Positions 6,477 through 7,063 of a DNA stretch of 7,063 nucleotides are shown here, in pieces (the stretch's first letter is position 1; every line of letters begins with the position of its first letter). The notes beneath the pieces are model-generated. The model saw only the letters and a list, made by a program, of their open reading frames with translations. It searched no databases and had not been told where the DNA came from. The position numbers and the translations under genes were made by a program. The DNA comes from Chloroflexota bacterium (GTDB lineage: Bacteria; Chloroflexota; Dehalococcoidia; GIF9; UBA5629). The stretch spans positions 1 through 7,063 of the forward strand of contig JAPLHM010000093.1 of NCBI GenBank assembly GCA_026389635.1, in the 5' to 3' direction.

Positions 6477-7063
6477 GCCTTGAAGATTTGAGGGGAAACA
6501 TAGATGACATAGATGCCCGCATGGTAAAGTTGCTGGCCGAGCGGCTGAGCGTGGCCTGCAAGATAGGCGCGCTCAAGAGAAAGGGGCTTAAGCAGGTACA
6601 GGACGGGGCACGTGAAAAAGAGGTGATCGAACATGTGCGTAAACTGGCAAAGAAGGAGGGCATAGCCCCCGGTGATGTAGAGCGGTTCTACGAACTGGTG
6701 ATGGCATCTTCGAGAAGCGCGCAGGGAGTGGAGATCGCCTTCCAGGGCCAGGATGGCGCCTACAGCCAGGAGGCGGCCCTCAACTTCTTTGGCAACCCTG
6801 CGCTGACCCGCCCCTGCGAGACATTAGACGAGGTGTTCAAGCTGGTGCAGGAAGGCGGACTGCCTTACGGCATCGTGCCGGTCGAGAACTCGCAGGAGGG
6901 CAGCATCAGCCGTTCCTACGACCTGCTGCTGGATGCCGACGTTATGGTATGCGGGGAGACGCAGATCAGGGTCTCGCACTGCCTGATCGCCAACCCGGGC
7001 GCCTCAGCAGCCTCCATAAAAAGAATCTACTCACACCCACAGGCCCTGGCCCAGTGCCAGACA
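6473..7063 (+). CDS. pheA: Bifunctional chorismate mutase / prephenate dehydratase (P-protein); 3' partial
   Basis: PheA rearranges chorismate to prephenate and then dehydrates and decarboxylates it to phenylpyruvate, committing carbon to phenylalanine. The 197 visible residues run in frame to the window end. Residues 1-84 are an all-helical AroQ-class chorismate mutase. Its active-site set aligns with E. coli PheA: Arg7, Arg24, Lys35, Asp44, Arg47, Glu48 and Gln84 match Arg11, Arg28, Lys39, Asp48, Arg51, Glu52 and Gln88. The prephenate dehydratase domain starts at about 86 with FQGQDGAYSQEAA, then VPVENSQEGSI, the YDLLL segment and YSHPQALAQC. The catalytic TRF/TRD threonine region and the C-terminal ACT domain that normally senses phenylalanine lie beyond base 7063 and cannot be assessed. 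GTG at 6473 is the start, supported by GGAGG at 6460-6464. As the last visible gene it extends the operon one branch past chorismate. Confidence 0.95.
   Translation, partial: MSLEDLRGNIDDIDARMVKLLAERLSVACKIGALKRKGLKQVQDGAREKEVIEHVRKLAKKEGIAPGDVERFYELVMASSRSAQGVEIAFQGQDGAYSQEAALNFFGNPALTRPCETLDEVFKLVQEGGLPYGIVPVENSQEGSISRSYDLLLDADVMVCGETQIRVSHCLIANPGASAASIKRIYSHPQALAQCQT

Noticed and set aside
1..7063. Search for terminators, tRNA genes, CRISPR repeats, insertion sequences or a novel defence or mobile system
   Set aside because: Coding sequence fills the window apart from 17 bases. No T-rich hairpin, spaced repeat array, terminal inverted repeat or unexplained gene was seen.

Overview
The window is one uninterrupted, plus-strand operon for aromatic amino-acid biosynthesis. 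It encodes all seven enzymes of the shikimate (common aromatic) pathway, followed by the start of the phenylalanine branch. Eight genes fill the window with almost no non-coding DNA: a DAHP synthase cut at its 5' end (1-1008), aroB (1026-2111), aroD (about 2104-2760), aroE (2757-3629), aroK (3619-4161), aroA (4130-5395), aroC (5385-6476) and a chorismate mutase/prephenate dehydratase gene, pheA, cut at its 3' end (6473-7063). The only intergenic gap is 17 bases, between the DAHP synthase gene and aroB. Every other junction overlaps, by 4 to 32 bases.

The gene order matches the reaction order exactly. DAHP is made from PEP and erythrose-4-phosphate, then converted in turn to 3-dehydroquinate, 3-dehydroshikimate, shikimate, shikimate-3-phosphate, EPSP, chorismate and finally prephenate/phenylpyruvate. 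The likely feedback points sit at the two ends. The first enzyme carries a ferredoxin-like regulatory domain at its N-terminus, and the last, PheA, normally carries an ACT domain beyond the window edge. No tyrosine- or tryptophan-branch gene is visible. No promoter, terminator, RNA gene, repeat or mobile element could be supported, so the operon promoter must lie upstream of base 1.

The organism is a bacterium with moderately high GC (about 60% by eye). It uses Shine-Dalgarno sites of the GGAGG type, ATG, GTG and TTG starts, and unusually many AGG (Arg) and ATA (Ile) codons for that GC. A type I-beta DAHP synthase, a short type I dehydroquinase, a monofunctional shikimate kinase and a chorismate mutase-prephenate dehydratase fusion in this colinear order recall, from memory, the aro operon of Dehalococcoides-type Chloroflexota. 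That placement is tentative, and deep Firmicutes or other anaerobes remain possible.

I see no undescribed system here. The points worth a second look are the perfect colinearity, a non-canonical PEP/glyphosate loop in AroA (alanine at the Gly96 position), some variant motifs in the DAHP synthase, AroB and AroC, a small hairpin over the aroE ribosome-binding site, and the weak TTG start of aroB.
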